Below are positions 24,831-36,745 of a stretch of DNA of 64,000 nt, piece by piece (position 1 is the stretch's first letter; the number at the start of each line of letters is the position of its first letter). Below the pieces are notes generated by a model. It was given only the letters and a program-made list of their open reading frames with translations, was not told where the DNA came from and searched no databases. The position numbers and the translations under genes were made by a program. The stretch is from Watersipora subatra (Eukaryota; Bryozoa; Gymnolaemata; Cheilostomatida; Watersiporidae): assembly GCF_963576615.1 (NCBI RefSeq), contig NC_088710.1:20083114-20147113 (forward strand). The letters are read 5' to 3'.

Positions 24831-27755
24831 GTAATAACTGTTGAAAATAGCCAAAACTCTTGTCTAGTCAAACCAGACATAAGCACATGCAGGCTAAATT
24901 GCTTTGTAGAAATATAAAGTAAATGATATATTTGCCTTAATAGCATAGTATAACATTTCCTACTAACTCACTAGTTAGGGCAAACTACAAAAACTATATC
25001 TGCTATATTCTTGCTAGCAATAAATACTTTAGCTTAAAGGTCTACAAATAAGCATCTTCCACTTTTAAAACTGGTCCTGTGAACTTTTTGTATCATTTTC
25101 TGTTAAAGTTAAAATATTTCCTACCGATTTCTATAGATCTTAACTTCGCAATGAATTTTGTTGCTTTAGCTTTGTTAGTAATTCACCTTAATTTTAGCTG
25201 TTATCATCTGCTGTTACTAAGAAGACAGTTATAGCCGGCTAAAGGCGATGCAGTTTATTCTCCCTTTGTGGGAGCTACTTCTGATGGTTTTTATATATAA
25301 TCTTAAGAATAACTGACAAATGGACAGCATTAAACATGATAATATTTACTATAATAAGAACTGTATCCATCCTTCTACCCATCTGTCTGTTCATCCGTTC
25401 GCCTATCCATCTGTCCAACTGTTTGTCAGTCCATCTGTTCGGAACCTGTTCGAACTTTAAGAGCATTAGAAAAAAGATTGCATCAAACAGGAATCAAACC
25501 CAGAAGTCCGGATTCCCAACCATGCGTGCTGCCATTTGCGCTGCCTCACCACCTTTTCATGTCTAGGAATACTTGTGCAAGTTTTTATTACTCAAGAATA
25601 TCTCTCACAGCAAACAGGACTGCTAGTGTACTAGTAGAAATAACAAAACACAGTAATCTTAAAAAAATTTGACCTACTTAATGATGTATGCTGATTTTAT
25701 TTAGAGAGCCTTTTTAAGTTTTTGACCAACCATTAATGTCAAATATGATTATAATAGGAGAATGGATTTTTCATCATACCTGCTTCAAAGCAAATAATTA
25801 TTGTTTAAGTTTTTTCATTGCCATAGCTTAAGTAACAAGTAATATATGCATTTCCTAAAGATTAATTGTATACAGCTACACGTTGTATATGGTGATCAAC
25901 AAACATCTGATGACACATTTCCTTCTCTTGACCTATGTTGGTCGAATTGTAATTGAGTAAGTCACAGACTAATCTGTACTGTTGAACTAAAAATCCAAGA
26001 GATCAATGTAAGGTTGGGATGTTTCTTTTGCTATCATCGATTACTAGCTTAGGAATGGAGGCTATACCTGTTGTTCACTGCTCAGGCTTTTTATAAAAAA
26101 ACTTGCTATAAACAGTTTTTAAATCAACATCTTTATTGTGTGAGATAAGCCATTAGGTTATCAATGAATAATTGATAAACCAATTGAAATAACAATACGC
26201 CAATTTAATCTTTCAAGGGTCATTTCTCCATAAACTGCATTTTGATAGAATTTAATTAGACATTGCCATAGCGACTCAGATATGCTTTTGGTATTCAGGT
26301 TCTTTAGTTCTCATTTGATCAAGATTTTGTCTGCACTAGAGACATTTTTTAACAAATAATAAACACAGTAGAAAACATAAGTATTATTGTTAGTTATTTA
26401 TAACATCAGAAATGTATACTCCTACTGTACATACTCACATTTTATAGCTTTTAACTGTGCAGTTAAGAGAAACCATGGGTTTTATTCTTACAGTTTCTCT
26501 TTTGAGAGTTGCACTTTAAGACATCTACATCCGAGACGGATGTTTTTGACAGCAATTTTAAGTAAAGTTTAAAGTTCATCATACATAAATTTAACCACTA
26601 TCATAATATTATTCGTTTCTTCTATGAAATAGTAAAACTTGTTCATGTTAGGGCTGTTGCTAGGGTGTATAAATAGTTTCTTTAAGCTGGAGATTTTCAG
26701 CAAACCTTTCTCCATTATTTTTGGTCTTTCTGTTAATGCATTTTACAAGATGCTTGAGATTTCATTCTTCACAAAAGTAACCAACACTGTAAATTATGAA
26801 TATATCTCATAAAACTAAATGCCTTAAAATCAGCCGTTTATTTGTACCATACGCATGTACAGTTGTCCAACTACTTTTGAAACCACTTAATAAATCACTT
26901 GTGGTTTTAATAACCATGTGATAAGGTGACATTTTTATCCCATGTACGTGTGTCTCGATGCAGAAAACAGTTTTTTTTTATACTCATACAGATGCTGAGA
27001 AGATTTTAAAGGAAAAAAATAAGCCGGCAAAAAAATACTTGGTGACCTTGGGAAAGGTATCAATCAGTCTTTTAATATGCAGTCGCCCATCTAAAGAGGT
27101 TTTTGTCTAAAGGATGATACTAGCAGTCTTATTATGACTGAATAAGTGAATACATTGACATTGTAAAGGCAATACGTCAGACAGTCCAAAAAACAAAAAG
27201 ACAATCAGTGATCTATCAGTTGATATGAGTCTAGACCAACACAGATAGTTAGCTAAACTGCTGAGGTAAAAAGGTAGCTTGTAACCTTGGTGTCTGATTA
27301 TAAGTATAAAGTTTTCAATTAAATAGACAAGAATAGTCATGCCTTATATGACATGTTTCTTTGTTTTTGGTAGTGTGATAAATGTGATGCCTTAAACTGA
27401 TAGCTTTAGCAAAGAAAACTGTCTCGTTTTTTTCAAAGGAAGCGAAGTGAAAATAATGCTTTTTCTATGGTGAGAATGAGAATGAGATTTTACATTTTGA
27501 TCAAATATCGAGGTAAAAGATAGGAAACATGGAACCAGTTTGGATATCAGTTTAGTGCTGTTACTTTTCTTATATCTCAATTATTGACGCAATAAGCTGA
27601 AGTGTAGATATTGATTTGCTAAACTAGAAAAATGCAATGCGTTTACAAACTTCTTGTGGGCCTGAATTTTAGTCTATTATTCATTTTAGGCAGCACTTTC
27701 AACTTATACTTTCAAGTTTAGGGTTTTGCTATCATTATTGACTGTCTTTTTTCAG
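24831..27755 (+). other. Putative intron
   Basis: Lies between two phase-compatible exon candidates. It contains one SINE-like copy and no other supported feature. Confidence 0.3.
25338..25665 (-). repeat. SINE-like repeat, family 1
   Basis: Starts (in reverse) with ttactataataaga, then (ccatctgt) words, aaaaaagattgcatc, a B-box complement ggaatcaaaccca, and ends in atctctcacagca...actgctagtgtactag. Confidence 0.7.
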
Positions 27756-27789
27756 ATATCTGCACTAGAAAATAATTTATTAAACAACC
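27756..27789 (+). CDS. Putative 34-nt microexon, unrecognised gene
   Basis: A strong acceptor (gactgtcttttttcag) and a consensus donor (c|gtaagt) bound 34 nt. In phase 0, the phase left by the exon at 24597, it reads ISALENNLLNN plus one base, leaving phase 1. The boundaries are convincing; membership in the same gene is inferred from phase alone. Confidence 0.42.
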
Positions 27790-27900
27790 GTAAGTACGAT
27801 CCTTAGGAGGAAAACCTGAGCCAAGTGTGTAAAGTTCTTATGAGTTTTTGTTAATGATAACTCGTCTGCTATTTTATAACCATTACTTAACGACCTACAG

Positions 27901-27960
27901 CTACTTCATCTTATCCAATAGTTGATGCTTTTGATGATGGATTTATTTATGCTCCGAGTC
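27901..27960 (+). CDS. Putative exon, unrecognised gene
   Basis: The acceptor acgacctacag is followed by a frame that, in the phase 1 left by the preceding microexon, reads TSSYPIVDAFDDGFIYAPS. It ends at a possible donor (agtc|gtaata, the same donor word as the exon at 24597) leaving phase 1. If that donor is not used the frame runs on to a TGA at 27993-27995, which could be the end of the gene. The family is not recognised. Confidence 0.38.
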
Positions 27961-28401
27961 GTAATATAAGAGATAACCATAAAAATACAATTTGACCAAT
28001 CAAGTTGCTCAGATCTGACAGATTACGCTACATCTAGACTTACTTCTATCACTCGGGTTCTTCCATCACTATGTTACTAAGTAATAGAAAAATTGTTCAA
28101 AGACAGAAGACTTACCATACCTCTAAACTTACCTCCAATGCTTCAGTTCTTCCCTCACTACGTAGCTACTTACTAGAAAACTACACGCCATCACGTTGCC
28201 GCCAAAGATTAACAAAATTGAGTGAGATAAACTTTTTAAGTTATTTGTGATGACACAGACATACTGTACATACAGACAGACAGACATACTGCAGTCACTT
28301 ACAAACTCAGCTGACATGCAGCATTCATTGAACTAAAGTAAAACTAAATTTTTATAGCATCTGTTCGGTACATCTAGAGATGATGTGTGTGTGTTTTTCA
28401 G

Positions 28402-28568
28402 CATGATGAAACCGATGGAATGGACCACAGTCTTAATTGCTCTTATGACTTTCTTCAGTATAGTGTCAGTAGTTGATACTAGACAGAAAAAAGCCGCGAC
28501 GCAGGAAATGTGTGAAGTGACATGGCCGACTCCAACTGAAACAAAAGACGCACCGAATAGCATAGGAG
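28402..28568 (+). CDS. Signal-peptide exon, probable first coding exon of the cytokine-receptor-like gene
   Basis: Starts right after an acceptor (gtgtttttcag|c), so a 5' untranslated exon probably lies upstream. Two adjacent ATGs (28403, 28406) open a peptide MMKPMEW followed by a 16-residue hydrophobic core TTVLIALMTFFSIVSV and a polar mature start (VVDTRQKKAATQEMCEV): a secretory signal peptide. The frame ends at a donor (aggag|gtactt) leaving phase 1. Phase 1 is exactly what the receptor exon at 58147 needs, and the joined codon is GTG (Val). Linkage to that gene across 29.6 kb is inference; the signal peptide itself is clear. It could instead be the first exon of another secreted protein. 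Confidence 0.55.
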
Positions 28569-28692
28569 GTACTTAATTGACTCTTTTTTCACATCCATTT
28601 TTCATCTTTTTTACCCACAGCAGGACCGCCATAGCAGCAACTATGTTGGCAATCAACACCTTATGTTATGCTTTCAGGTGTTTTCAAAATGA

Positions 28693-29125
28693 ACTTACAC
28701 AAAAATTTATCAGATTTTATCAGAAAGTATTGATATTTCTCTAACATTTGCGATTGTTTTTGTGGTTTGAAGTGATCTGACTGACAGTATATTTTAAGAT
28801 TAAAATCGACAAAACTTGACTGTCGTTAATACTCTTTAAAAAAAATACATAAGGAATGACATCACCAGTTGTTATTGTTGTGATAGTAGATATCAGCTAA
28901 TGCGTTTTAGTTACAGGGCTAAGTGTTTCTATCCAGTCAGTCTCTTTGCAACTATAGATGTCATAATCAAACTTTCTGATCGTTTTAATTGCGATCAAGT
29001 TTAGTGGATTTTAATCTTGAAACATCCTGGCAGTCAGATCAAACATAAAAAACAATTGCAAATGATAGAAAAATGCCGATACTTTCTGATAAAACCTACT
29101 AAGATTTTGTGCAAGTCTATCTTAA
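28693..29125. mobile_element. Foldback element, copy 5, nearly complete
   Basis: Left arm acttacacaaaaatttatca...gattttatcagaaagtat; right arm tactttctgataaaacctac...gattttgtgcaagtctatct. The core around 28860-28900 (gacatcaccagttgttattg, tagtagatatcagc) is a degenerate single copy of the motif amplified at 861-2309. Confidence 0.85.
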
Positions 29126-29129
29126 TGCT

Positions 29130-29985
29130 TAGCCAAGTGACCTTCTAGCTAAATGTTTTCTGATGGCAGCTTTCGCTAAAGATTAAGTTCTAAGCCTTTA
29201 GTGTCTGACAACTCATTTATTTTCCAATACTAATCATATAGTAAGAGACATTTCAGCTATAAATAGTAATCATTATGCATTTCCGTATTTAGTAATGTTA
29301 TTCACAAACCATTAAGGTTATAAAACACCGGTAAGTGGTACTTCAAAGGCTGATGCAAATTTGATAGTAAAGTATAAAATACAACAATTTTTAGATGAGA
29401 TTTTTTGTTTACATATGCTAATGCTTATAGCAACAAACGAGTTTGTGTTGTGGCTAAATTAACATAGAATCTTGGCATTATGCTAGGAATGCGTGAAGTG
29501 ATTCACATTCGAAAATAGTTCTTTCAATCACCGTAAACACGTTTATCATTTAATACGCATGTCCATTTACGTTTTTTGCGCATCTATCTGTTTTTATTAC
29601 ATTTTTGTCTACCTCAATAGTTTGGCATTACTGTTACCATGGTTACACCTTTTTAACCATAGGATGACCTATTAAAATGATTTATAAAGCAACTAGTTCT
29701 GTTTCTTTGAGTTAGCGAGTGAGAGGAGACATAAAAGGAATCAGTTGACAAAGGTTTCATCAGAGGAAGTAGTTAGGAAGAGTTGTTGTATCCACTTTGA
29801 ATCTTTTAACAGATAATAAGTATATTTAAGAAAGGTCTACAGGAAAGTTTATGTCAACCTATTCAATTTTTAATCTTACAATCTCAACCCATAAGCTGTA
29901 AAAGTTTTATAGGTACACTTTTAGTTAGATATGGCTGTCGGTTTAGTACTTGTCTGTAATGCTTGTGGGCTGAATATAAATATAA
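29130..29985. other. No gene seen
   Basis: AT-rich; no supported feature. Confidence 0.4.
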
Positions 29986-29995
29986 TATATAAATA

Positions 29996-30985
29996 TATAT
30001 ATATATATCTATATCTATGTCTATATCTATGTCTATGTCCATGTCTATGTCTATATCTATGTCTATGTCCATGTCTATGTCTATATCTATGTCTATGTCC
30101 ATGTCTATGTCTATATCTATGTCTATGTCTATATATGTCTATGTCTATATATGTCTATGTCTATATATGTCTATGTCTATATATGTCTATGTCTATATAT
30201 GTCTATGTCTATATATGTCTATGTCTATATATGTCTATGTCTATATATGTCTATGTCTATATATGTCTATGTCTATATATGTCTATGTCTATATATGTCT
30301 ATGTCTATATATGTCTATGTCTATATATGTCTATGTCTATATATGTCTATGTCTATATATGTCTATGTCTATATATGTCTATGTCTATATATGTCTATGT
30401 CTATATATGTCTATGTCTATATATGTCTATGTCTATATATGTCTATGTCTATATATGTCTATGTCTATATATGTCTATGTCTATATATGTCTATGTCTAT
30501 ATATGTCTATGTCTATATATGTCTATGTCTATATATGTCTATGTCTATATATGTCTATGTCTTTATCTATGTCTATATCTATATCTATGTCTATGTCTAT
30601 ATATGTCTATGTCTATATATGTCTATGTCTATATATGTCTATGTCTATATATGTCTATGTCTATATATGTCTATGTCTTTATCTATGTCTATATCTATAT
30701 CTATGTCTATGTCTATATATGTCTATGTCTTTATCTATGTCTATATCTATGTCTATATCTATGTCTATGTCTATGTCTATATCTATATATGTCTATATCT
30801 ATATATGTCTATATCTATATATGTCTATATCTATATATGTCTATATCTATATATGTCTATATGTCTATATCTATGTCTATATCTATGTCTATATCTATGT
30901 CTATATCTATGTCTATATCTATGTCTATATCTATGTCTATATCTATGTCTATATCTATGTCTATATCTATGTCAGTGTATGTCAG
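29996..30985. repeat. 1-kb (tctata/tctatg) array
   Basis: A mixture of hexamers, largely organised as a 16-bp unit tctatgtctatatatg, with blocks of pure tctatatctatg at the right end. Three overlapping + strand frames of 299-355 codons are open only because the array has no stop. Confidence 0.98.
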
Positions 30986-31084
30986 TGTATATATATAAAT
31001 TTCAGTGTTTTTTTGTCAGTCTTTTTGTTTTTATCTCAGTGTTCAATTAAAGTGATTAAAATCTAGCAATTAAAAATCTGTATT

Positions 31085-31170
31085 GGACTGGGTTTGATCT
31101 CACAACCTCTAGGTTTGGAGGTGGTTTAACCTAACCATTAGACCAGGTGTGCACCTAAGCGCAGCTATTA
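31085..31170 (-). repeat. tRNA-derived SINE head
   Basis: On the - strand: an A-box-like tggtctaatggttaggtt followed about 30 nt later by a B-box-like gagatcaaaccca. No full cloverleaf could be drawn, so this is a SINE head or tRNA relic rather than a working tRNA gene. Confidence 0.55.
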
Positions 31171-31174
31171 GTGA

Positions 31175-31805
31175 TAGTCAAGATATTCAATACATACAAT
31201 GTAAGTCAAAATACTTGGGCTTAAAACGCTTGAAGTTATTAAGTAGCACAGTTGATCATGACACGTAACGGACCAATTATTAAACCGTTTAAAAACATGG
31301 TAAATGTTTTACTAAAGATTACTAACTAGTTTAAGAGGTGAGCTACTTAAATTTAGTGGGTAATTATTTTATTACTCGTGCAACGCCAAGCATTTGGCTA
31401 GTTTTATTCTGTAGTCAACTGGCGAATATAAACACTGAAAACACCTCAACTGGGATGTAATAATTTATCAAATTAAGTCCCTTTAATACTATTAGTGATT
31501 TTGTATCGATTTCATCACGCACCACAAAAAAGTAAACAGCTCAGGCATTCTTATTCGCCTGAGTAAGCAGGCATTCAAGGACATTCACTGCGAAGGTCTG
31601 ACTACAGAAGTGTTGTCATTAGATCAATTGGTGTAAGCTCCTTTGGGGTGCATCGGTTCTGTAAAAAAGTGACTGGGTAGAAAAAGCAAATGAACCGACA
31701 AAACAGTTTTATTTTTTCTTCGAGCAAAAAGAGACTTGTAAAACAACAAATTCGGTTTTCTTAGTACTGAATGACTTCAACTTACCTTCCTTAATGATGG
31801 TTGTA
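31175..31805. other. No gene seen
   Basis: No supported feature. Confidence 0.4.
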
Positions 31806-31809
31806 CACT

Positions 31810-32273
31810 AATTTTTTTGTATTTGTAGATTATATTAAAAGTCTGAGTATGTTTATATAATTTGTGATTGTTTTTGATGTTTGGGATTATTAGACTAACA
31901 GGATGTTACAAGATTCAATCTGACAAAACTTGATCACGGTTAAAATACTCAGATGCAAGCAAAAGAGTGATTATGACGTCTATTAAACTGTACACATCGG
32001 CAAAAAGGCCAACAGAATAGAGATGCGTAACTCTACGACAATGCAATAACTGATATCAATAACGGGAGACAGGCAGCTACGCAACTAGTGACATCATTTT
32101 GGCCCTTATTTTTCTTTTGAACATTTTAACCACGATCAAGTTTTGTCTACTTTAATCTTCAAACATACTGGCAGTCAGATCACCTCAAACATAAAAAGCA
32201 ATCACAAATGATATAAAAATACCAATAGTTTCTGATAAAATCTACTAAAGTTTTGTGTAAGTTTATCTTTAAT
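31810..32273. mobile_element. Foldback element, copy 6, nearly complete
   Basis: Shares the arm words ttgtgattgtttttgatgtt, caaaacttgatcacggttaa, actggcagtcagatcacctc and gataaaatctactaaagttt. The core (31985-32090) retains actgatatcaat and ctagtgacatcatttt, in single copy. Confidence 0.85.
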
Positions 32274-32279
32274 GACTGT

Positions 32280-32740
32280 CTCCAGATGTCTTTTTTAAAA
32301 ACTTTTGTTTTTTCACGTGCAAATGAGCTACTAAATGAGTATAGTTTTCTACTTCTAGATGTATATCAATGTCTGCATTTTGTGACAGAGTTTTGCCAGG
32401 ATAGCTGAAGCTTTCAGTCTTTTCAAAAAGCTCTCTATTTACCTTAGCTTTGTAGATATACTGTATTTTGTAAAAAAAACTTGTTTTTTGTTGTTCTCCT
32501 TAAGACTAAAAGTTGTAGAAGCATATACATAATTCTACACCCTCACTCATAGATATTCTTCTGCATGAGCTATAATCACATTGTGGTCATCAGACTCTAG
32601 TTCATGCACAGTCAATGTCGAGTTAAGGTCAACCTGACCTTAAGGTCATTAAGGTCATTAGAACCTCATGTTGATAAAGGCTGAACTTTACCTCAAATTA
32701 GTTGGCATCCAACTCTGAACTATGAGTAGAAAGAGTAGTA
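32280..32740. other. No gene seen
   Basis: A triple aaggtca motif occurs near 32625-32660; nothing else. Confidence 0.4.
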
Positions 32741-32744
32741 GAAA

Positions 32745-33190
32745 ATTTCAAAAGATTGCAAGGTCAATCCGCACATTTCTGTTTGGTTGGTTTCTTCCAG
32801 TTCAGTCGGTTTCTTGTTTCTCGGCCAACTGAAACTGATGCAGTCAGACGATAGAGGTGAATTCTGGTAGACAGCCAATTTTATGAAGGATCTACCAGAC
32901 TGTGCTCTGATCAACTGTGTCAAAGGCTTTGGTTAGGTCAATAAAAACAGTAGTCTAGATCTCAGTACTGGTCAATGCATTTCTTTTGAATTTGTCTTGT
33001 TGTGAACATCGTGTTAACTTTGGTGCGTTCTGGCTGTCAGCCACATTGAGTTTTTGAAAGAAACATTTCTACAATTAGGAACCTTCCGTGAAACAAGATC
33101 TTAGGCTGAACTTGTTCAGTGAGTGATGACAGAGATATCCCTAAAGTTTCTGTATGTTAACCTTCTCTTTTTTTAACTATCGTGGCAATG
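32745..33190 (-). pseudogene. LINE reverse-transcriptase relic
   Basis: On the - strand, in three alternating frames, the motifs of an APE-type LINE reverse transcriptase follow in the right order: FRDISLSSLTEQV (the NYRGISLL block), TRQIQKKCIDQY, and IDLTKAFDTVDQSTVW followed by ILHKIGCLPEF. Several frameshifts and stops separate them. The catalytic YADD region is not present. It may be the 3' continuation of the endonuclease relic at 35270-36540, separated by later insertions. Confidence 0.8.
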
Positions 33191-33231
33191 ACTGTATTAT
33201 ATTAAGGCTATTATTATATTTCTTAAATACT

Positions 33232-33570
33232 ATAGATGAATGCCCAGGTATTGCATGGGTATTAAAAACAGCTTATAAACATGGGCAGACAATGTAGTTG
33301 CTATTGGCCAATTTGAGTAAGCTAGTATAAGTATTGCTAACACGTATTGTTACGCGTATTTTAACCCAGATAATTACTATCTGTCCAATGAATCCGTTAT
33401 AACCCTTGTAACTTAATGGATTAGCCTGTCGCCTTGTGAAAGGGAGGTTTTAAGATCAAATCCTCTGCGATGTGGTTTTTTATTGCTAGACTATAATCGC
33501 TATAACTGGACACAGAGATGAAAACAAAAAGACCAACAAACAAAGACTGAAATTTATATACATAGAGCAA
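33232..33570 (+). repeat. SINE-like repeat, family 2
   Basis: Aligns with 61738-62125: tagatgaatgcccaggtat/ctagccgaaggctcggcat, tgcatgggtattaaaaac, aatttgagtaagctagta, ccaatgaatcc, a tRNA-like head cttgtaacttaatggattag and B-box-like aagatcaaatcctctg. Confidence 0.75.
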
Positions 33571-33574
33571 CAGT

Positions 33575-34825
33575 CTGTAAAGTTTATTTAATAGTTCACT
33601 TCTTTCACCTTCAGCATTACTAAAGGGATTACATCACAGATTGCTGGTTTATTTTACTTCAGCACTCTCAGCGTTTCTCTAAACTAAACTGAGTCTGTTT
33701 GGGGCTCTGCAAGTTGTGAATATCATCAGTGTCGAGACCAAGGATGGCCAAATGATTTTGGTCATGATCCGCTACAGCCAAATCTGACAAATTAAAGATC
33801 CACAACGAGCTGAAGATGTGCATTTTTCTTATTTACCATACATAAACATGCAATTATTTGTGTATATCTTAAAACAAAATGTCAATTATGATTTTGAAAA
33901 ACTTGGTTTTCATACATAATTTGACTAAAAATCACTAAACAAACATGCTGTAATAAATATGTCTGATATCAGTGAGGAAAATGATGAATTTACAAAAATT
34001 CTAAGAAAAGTTTACAAAAATCTTTTTTAAATCAAATTTGAAACAAATACTTCAAAAATATTGTTTGACAGCCAACTTGAAAAATCCACAAAAAAACTAC
34101 AGAGATCCGTATCTGGATCTAAATCCGCCATTTGGCTTTAGCTGGTCTAGATAGTTTTAGATGGTTGGTTAAGTATTTTATCAACTTAACAATTTAAGAA
34201 TTTTGTCAAAAAAATTTCTCCGTCTGTTTCTGATTGTACTTTTATCTTTTATGAAATTGCCAGCCTTGATCATCACAGGCATTTTGCTTTGACAACCAAG
34301 CTCACAGATTTTCTTGTTTGCTGCATAAAACTTGTATGTCCATACTCAATTATGCTAAGTTTTGAGTTCTTCTTGTTGTCTACCTCTACTAGTCATTCTG
34401 ATCTCCCAAGTGATATGTTGCTCAGCCATCTTTCACATCAGGAATAGTCTTGTTTTTATCAGCTTTCTTGTTATTCCTCAAACACACATGTTTCTCACTG
34501 GCAAACCTTGTGATGTAGTTCTAATTTGCATCAGATCAATCTTTATGACGTCTGCTTACCTTTCTCAAATATACCCACTGGTATTGCCTAACTTCTTATT
34601 TATTAGAAGATATGCAGTACAAGTGGGTCTAAGCACGATGGGTTTGCCCTTTTTATTCAGTGAGCCAGTCAGCTTGCTCAAGAACTTTAAAACTGTCTCT
34701 GTTTATGAAGCATTAGGAGGTCAGATTTGGCTGAAATTAAGTTACAACAAAAAAGCTGTTTTATGCTGATGACTTCAAGATAAAATTTTTAAACCTGGCT
34801 CAAAGTAAACACTTTGTAACTTTAT
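33575..34825. other. No gene confirmed
   Basis: A 135-codon frame at 34362-34769 (+) has no recognisable domain and no splice or start support; I leave it uncalled. Confidence 0.4.
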
Positions 34826-34868
34826 CCCCACCCTACCTCCCCTCCCCCCCCCCTCCCCCCCTCCCGCT
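34826..34868. repeat. C-rich tract
   Basis: Nearly uninterrupted C run with single T and A interruptions between about 34828 and 34865, on the edge of the repeat at 34885. Confidence 0.95.
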
Positions 34869-34884
34869 CCACATCACAGCAGTA

Positions 34885-35215
34885 TCACAGTTCATTTTGC
34901 TCAAGCTGAATACCCAATACAAAAGTATAACCATGCCAAACATTTCTGTTTGCATCATACATACAGTATTTACCTCATTCTGACATCTCCAGCTGTTAGT
35001 TGTCTGTCATTTTTACGAGTGAACATAAACTTTGACTACCTTCTTTAACACGTAGAGACAATAAGAGTGTCATCTCAGTAAGAATGAGCAGAAGCACACC
35101 ACACTTGCAAAAGTCGGTGTGCTGACTTCATCCTTAATGTGATTCTTCTGTAATCATTCCAGCAGCCATCTTACAGTCAAATGGCTTCATGCTAGTAACA
35201 TCTTGCTTGGTTTTT
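34885..35215 (-). repeat. Dispersed repeat (relative of 20735-21075)
   Basis: Reverse complement of the 20735 copy over its whole length with scattered differences. It directly follows, in the - direction, the endonuclease relic at 35270-36540. Confidence 0.85.
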
Positions 35216-35948
35216 AACTAGCATATAATTTATAACTTGTGCCAGTGTGATGAGCAAGGATGGCACCATAATGATTTTCTTCCATTTCTATTAAAATATA
35301 ATGTCTGTTTATGCAAGACCATGTGTTGAACATTTAGTGAACAGCATCTGACCATTTGCATTGTTGATGCCTAATCTCTTTTTCCTGTTGACATCTTGTC
35401 ACATCTGAGCATCTTTGCTCGCTCGTGAATTAAAATGACCAAACAGCAGCAGTGTGTGGTCAGATGAAACATTTGTGTCACGCTCTTTGTAAAACCTTTT
35501 CTTCATCTTAGATGAGTACTTCTTTGTTGGGCATTTGCTGAGATAAGAATGGCTTTCCCATCCTGATCATTCTCGGTTCAGCTAGACATTCATTGCTCAT
35601 TAATTCCAGTTGATAATTCTCCAAAACTCCAGTTAGTGATTCAATATTTCTCTAAATTATTTCACTTTTCACCTAGAGAACAGCTGTGGCCTCGGGGTCT
35701 GAAACGCCAGATCTGTAGACAACAGATGGAGGTTGAAAGTCATTTATGCCACCACCATTGAAGTGGAAGCAATGGCATGCTTCTGTCATGTGGTAATAAT
35801 GCTTGGTAGTGTTCTCGTGTTCTCTAGTAGAAAAACATACCGCCAAGACTCGTTTTTTACAAGCTAGTTTGGGTGGTCCTAACACTTATCAAGAGCTTTT
35901 CTGGAACTGTCAGATTAACCCGAAGGGATGCATTTTGCAACACGTCCA

Positions 35949-36027
35949 ATCTGACAGAGCCAGGTAGCCATTTAACTTGCCCAATGTGCAAAGTGCATTG
36001 GGCAAGTGAAATAGCTACCTGTCAGAT
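35949..36027. repeat. Hairpin inside LINE relic
   Basis: tctgacag...gtagccattt...cttgcccaatg pairs with cattgggcaag...aaatagctac...ctgtcaga. The tRNA-like sequence that follows (35990-36105, -) carries A-box-like tggcctagtggatagcag and B-box-like ggtttgaaccc. Confidence 0.85.
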
Positions 36028-36111
36028 CGGCATTAAGCAGGGTTCAAACCACCAACCCCATGGTTGACGATCAAAAACTGCTATCCACTAGGCCACCCTG
36101 ACACCCTAATA

Positions 36112-36172
36112 TGAGGTTGAAAGTCATTTATGCCAGCACCATTGGTGCTGGCATAAATGACTTTCAACCTCA
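36112..36172. repeat. Perfect 30-bp-arm palindrome
   Basis: Arms tgaggttgaaagtcatttat-gccagcacca and its exact complement are separated by one base. The arm is a near copy of 35727-35757 in the same LINE relic (ggaggttgaaagtcatttat). Confidence 0.95.
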
Positions 36173-36651
36173 AATCGCTTTCTGCAATTAAGCATGTATG
36201 CAGTTGTCAAGGTTCCCTTGCCAAGGGACTCAGAATGTCCAACTAAGATCATAGAGACATTGCTTGTGCAGCAACGCTTTAAAAAAACACACACAGCATG
36301 TTAAGCAGACATTATGGTCTTTCAGAGGCTGCTCACACTATTCCCTATTGATGACAATGCCAACTCCATGCTGGAAGGAAATATACTCAGTGACATTTTC
36401 TTTCAGCTTTTCTTTTTCTGCGAGTCTTGTGTCCTGCAGAGCAGCGATATTAATATTGTGGCACCTCATTTCTATGGCTACAAACTCAATGGACCTTCTG
36501 AGGTTGATCAGTTTGGTCATTGTTCATAAGTATTCTTTCACTTATGTACATATTTTATTAGTTTTTATGCTCTATAAAAGGTAAGGTGCAGAACAGATTA
36601 GTTTCAAGGCACCTTTATAGCTCAGTTATCAAATTGTAGCATAGGAAGCAT

Positions 36652-36745
36652 CTGTGGCTCAGTGGTTAGTACGCTGAAATATAATCAGTAGGTCAGTGGT
36701 TCGAATCACAGAAGGAACATTGGTGGTGTTAGGAAGGGCATCAAT
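36652..36745 (+). repeat. tRNA-derived SINE, family 3
   Basis: Head ctgtggctcagtggttagta (A-box-like), B-box-like gtggttcgaatcac, then attggtggtgttaggaaggg. A second copy is at 59866-59965. The intervening arm does not fold as a proper tRNA. Confidence 0.7.

Larger units (their letters stand above)
35270..36540 (-). pseudogene. Decayed APE-type LINE endonuclease
   Basis: Reading the - strand from 36520: RRSIEFVAIEMRCHNINIAA, LQDTRLAE, and HGVGIVIN, the start of an apurinic-endonuclease-like domain. Further on, at about 35560-35400, come KKRFYKERDTNVSSDHTLLL and FGHFNSRASKDAQM, the GDFN motif block with Asp replaced by His. At about 35400-35330 is LGINNANGQMLFTKCSTHGL. The domain is interrupted by stops, frameshifts and the palindromic insertions at 35949-36172. 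It is not functional. Confidence 0.82.

Noticed and set aside
28129..28240. Possible exon after the 28165 acceptor
   Set aside because: The sequence is part of an imperfect local duplication (compare 28045-28100), and no donor was found.
29931..31066. Frames of 299-355 codons
   Set aside because: Three overlapping frames through (tctata/tctatg)n; no stop is possible in the array.
31085..31170. Functional tRNA gene on the - strand
   Set aside because: Box motifs only; no full cloverleaf could be drawn.
34362..34769. 135-codon + strand frame
   Set aside because: No domain, poor start context and no splice sites; it lies next to LINE debris.
36652..36745. Functional tRNA gene
   Set aside because: A and B boxes are present but the anticodon and acceptor stems do not pair; a second copy at 59866 marks it as a SINE.
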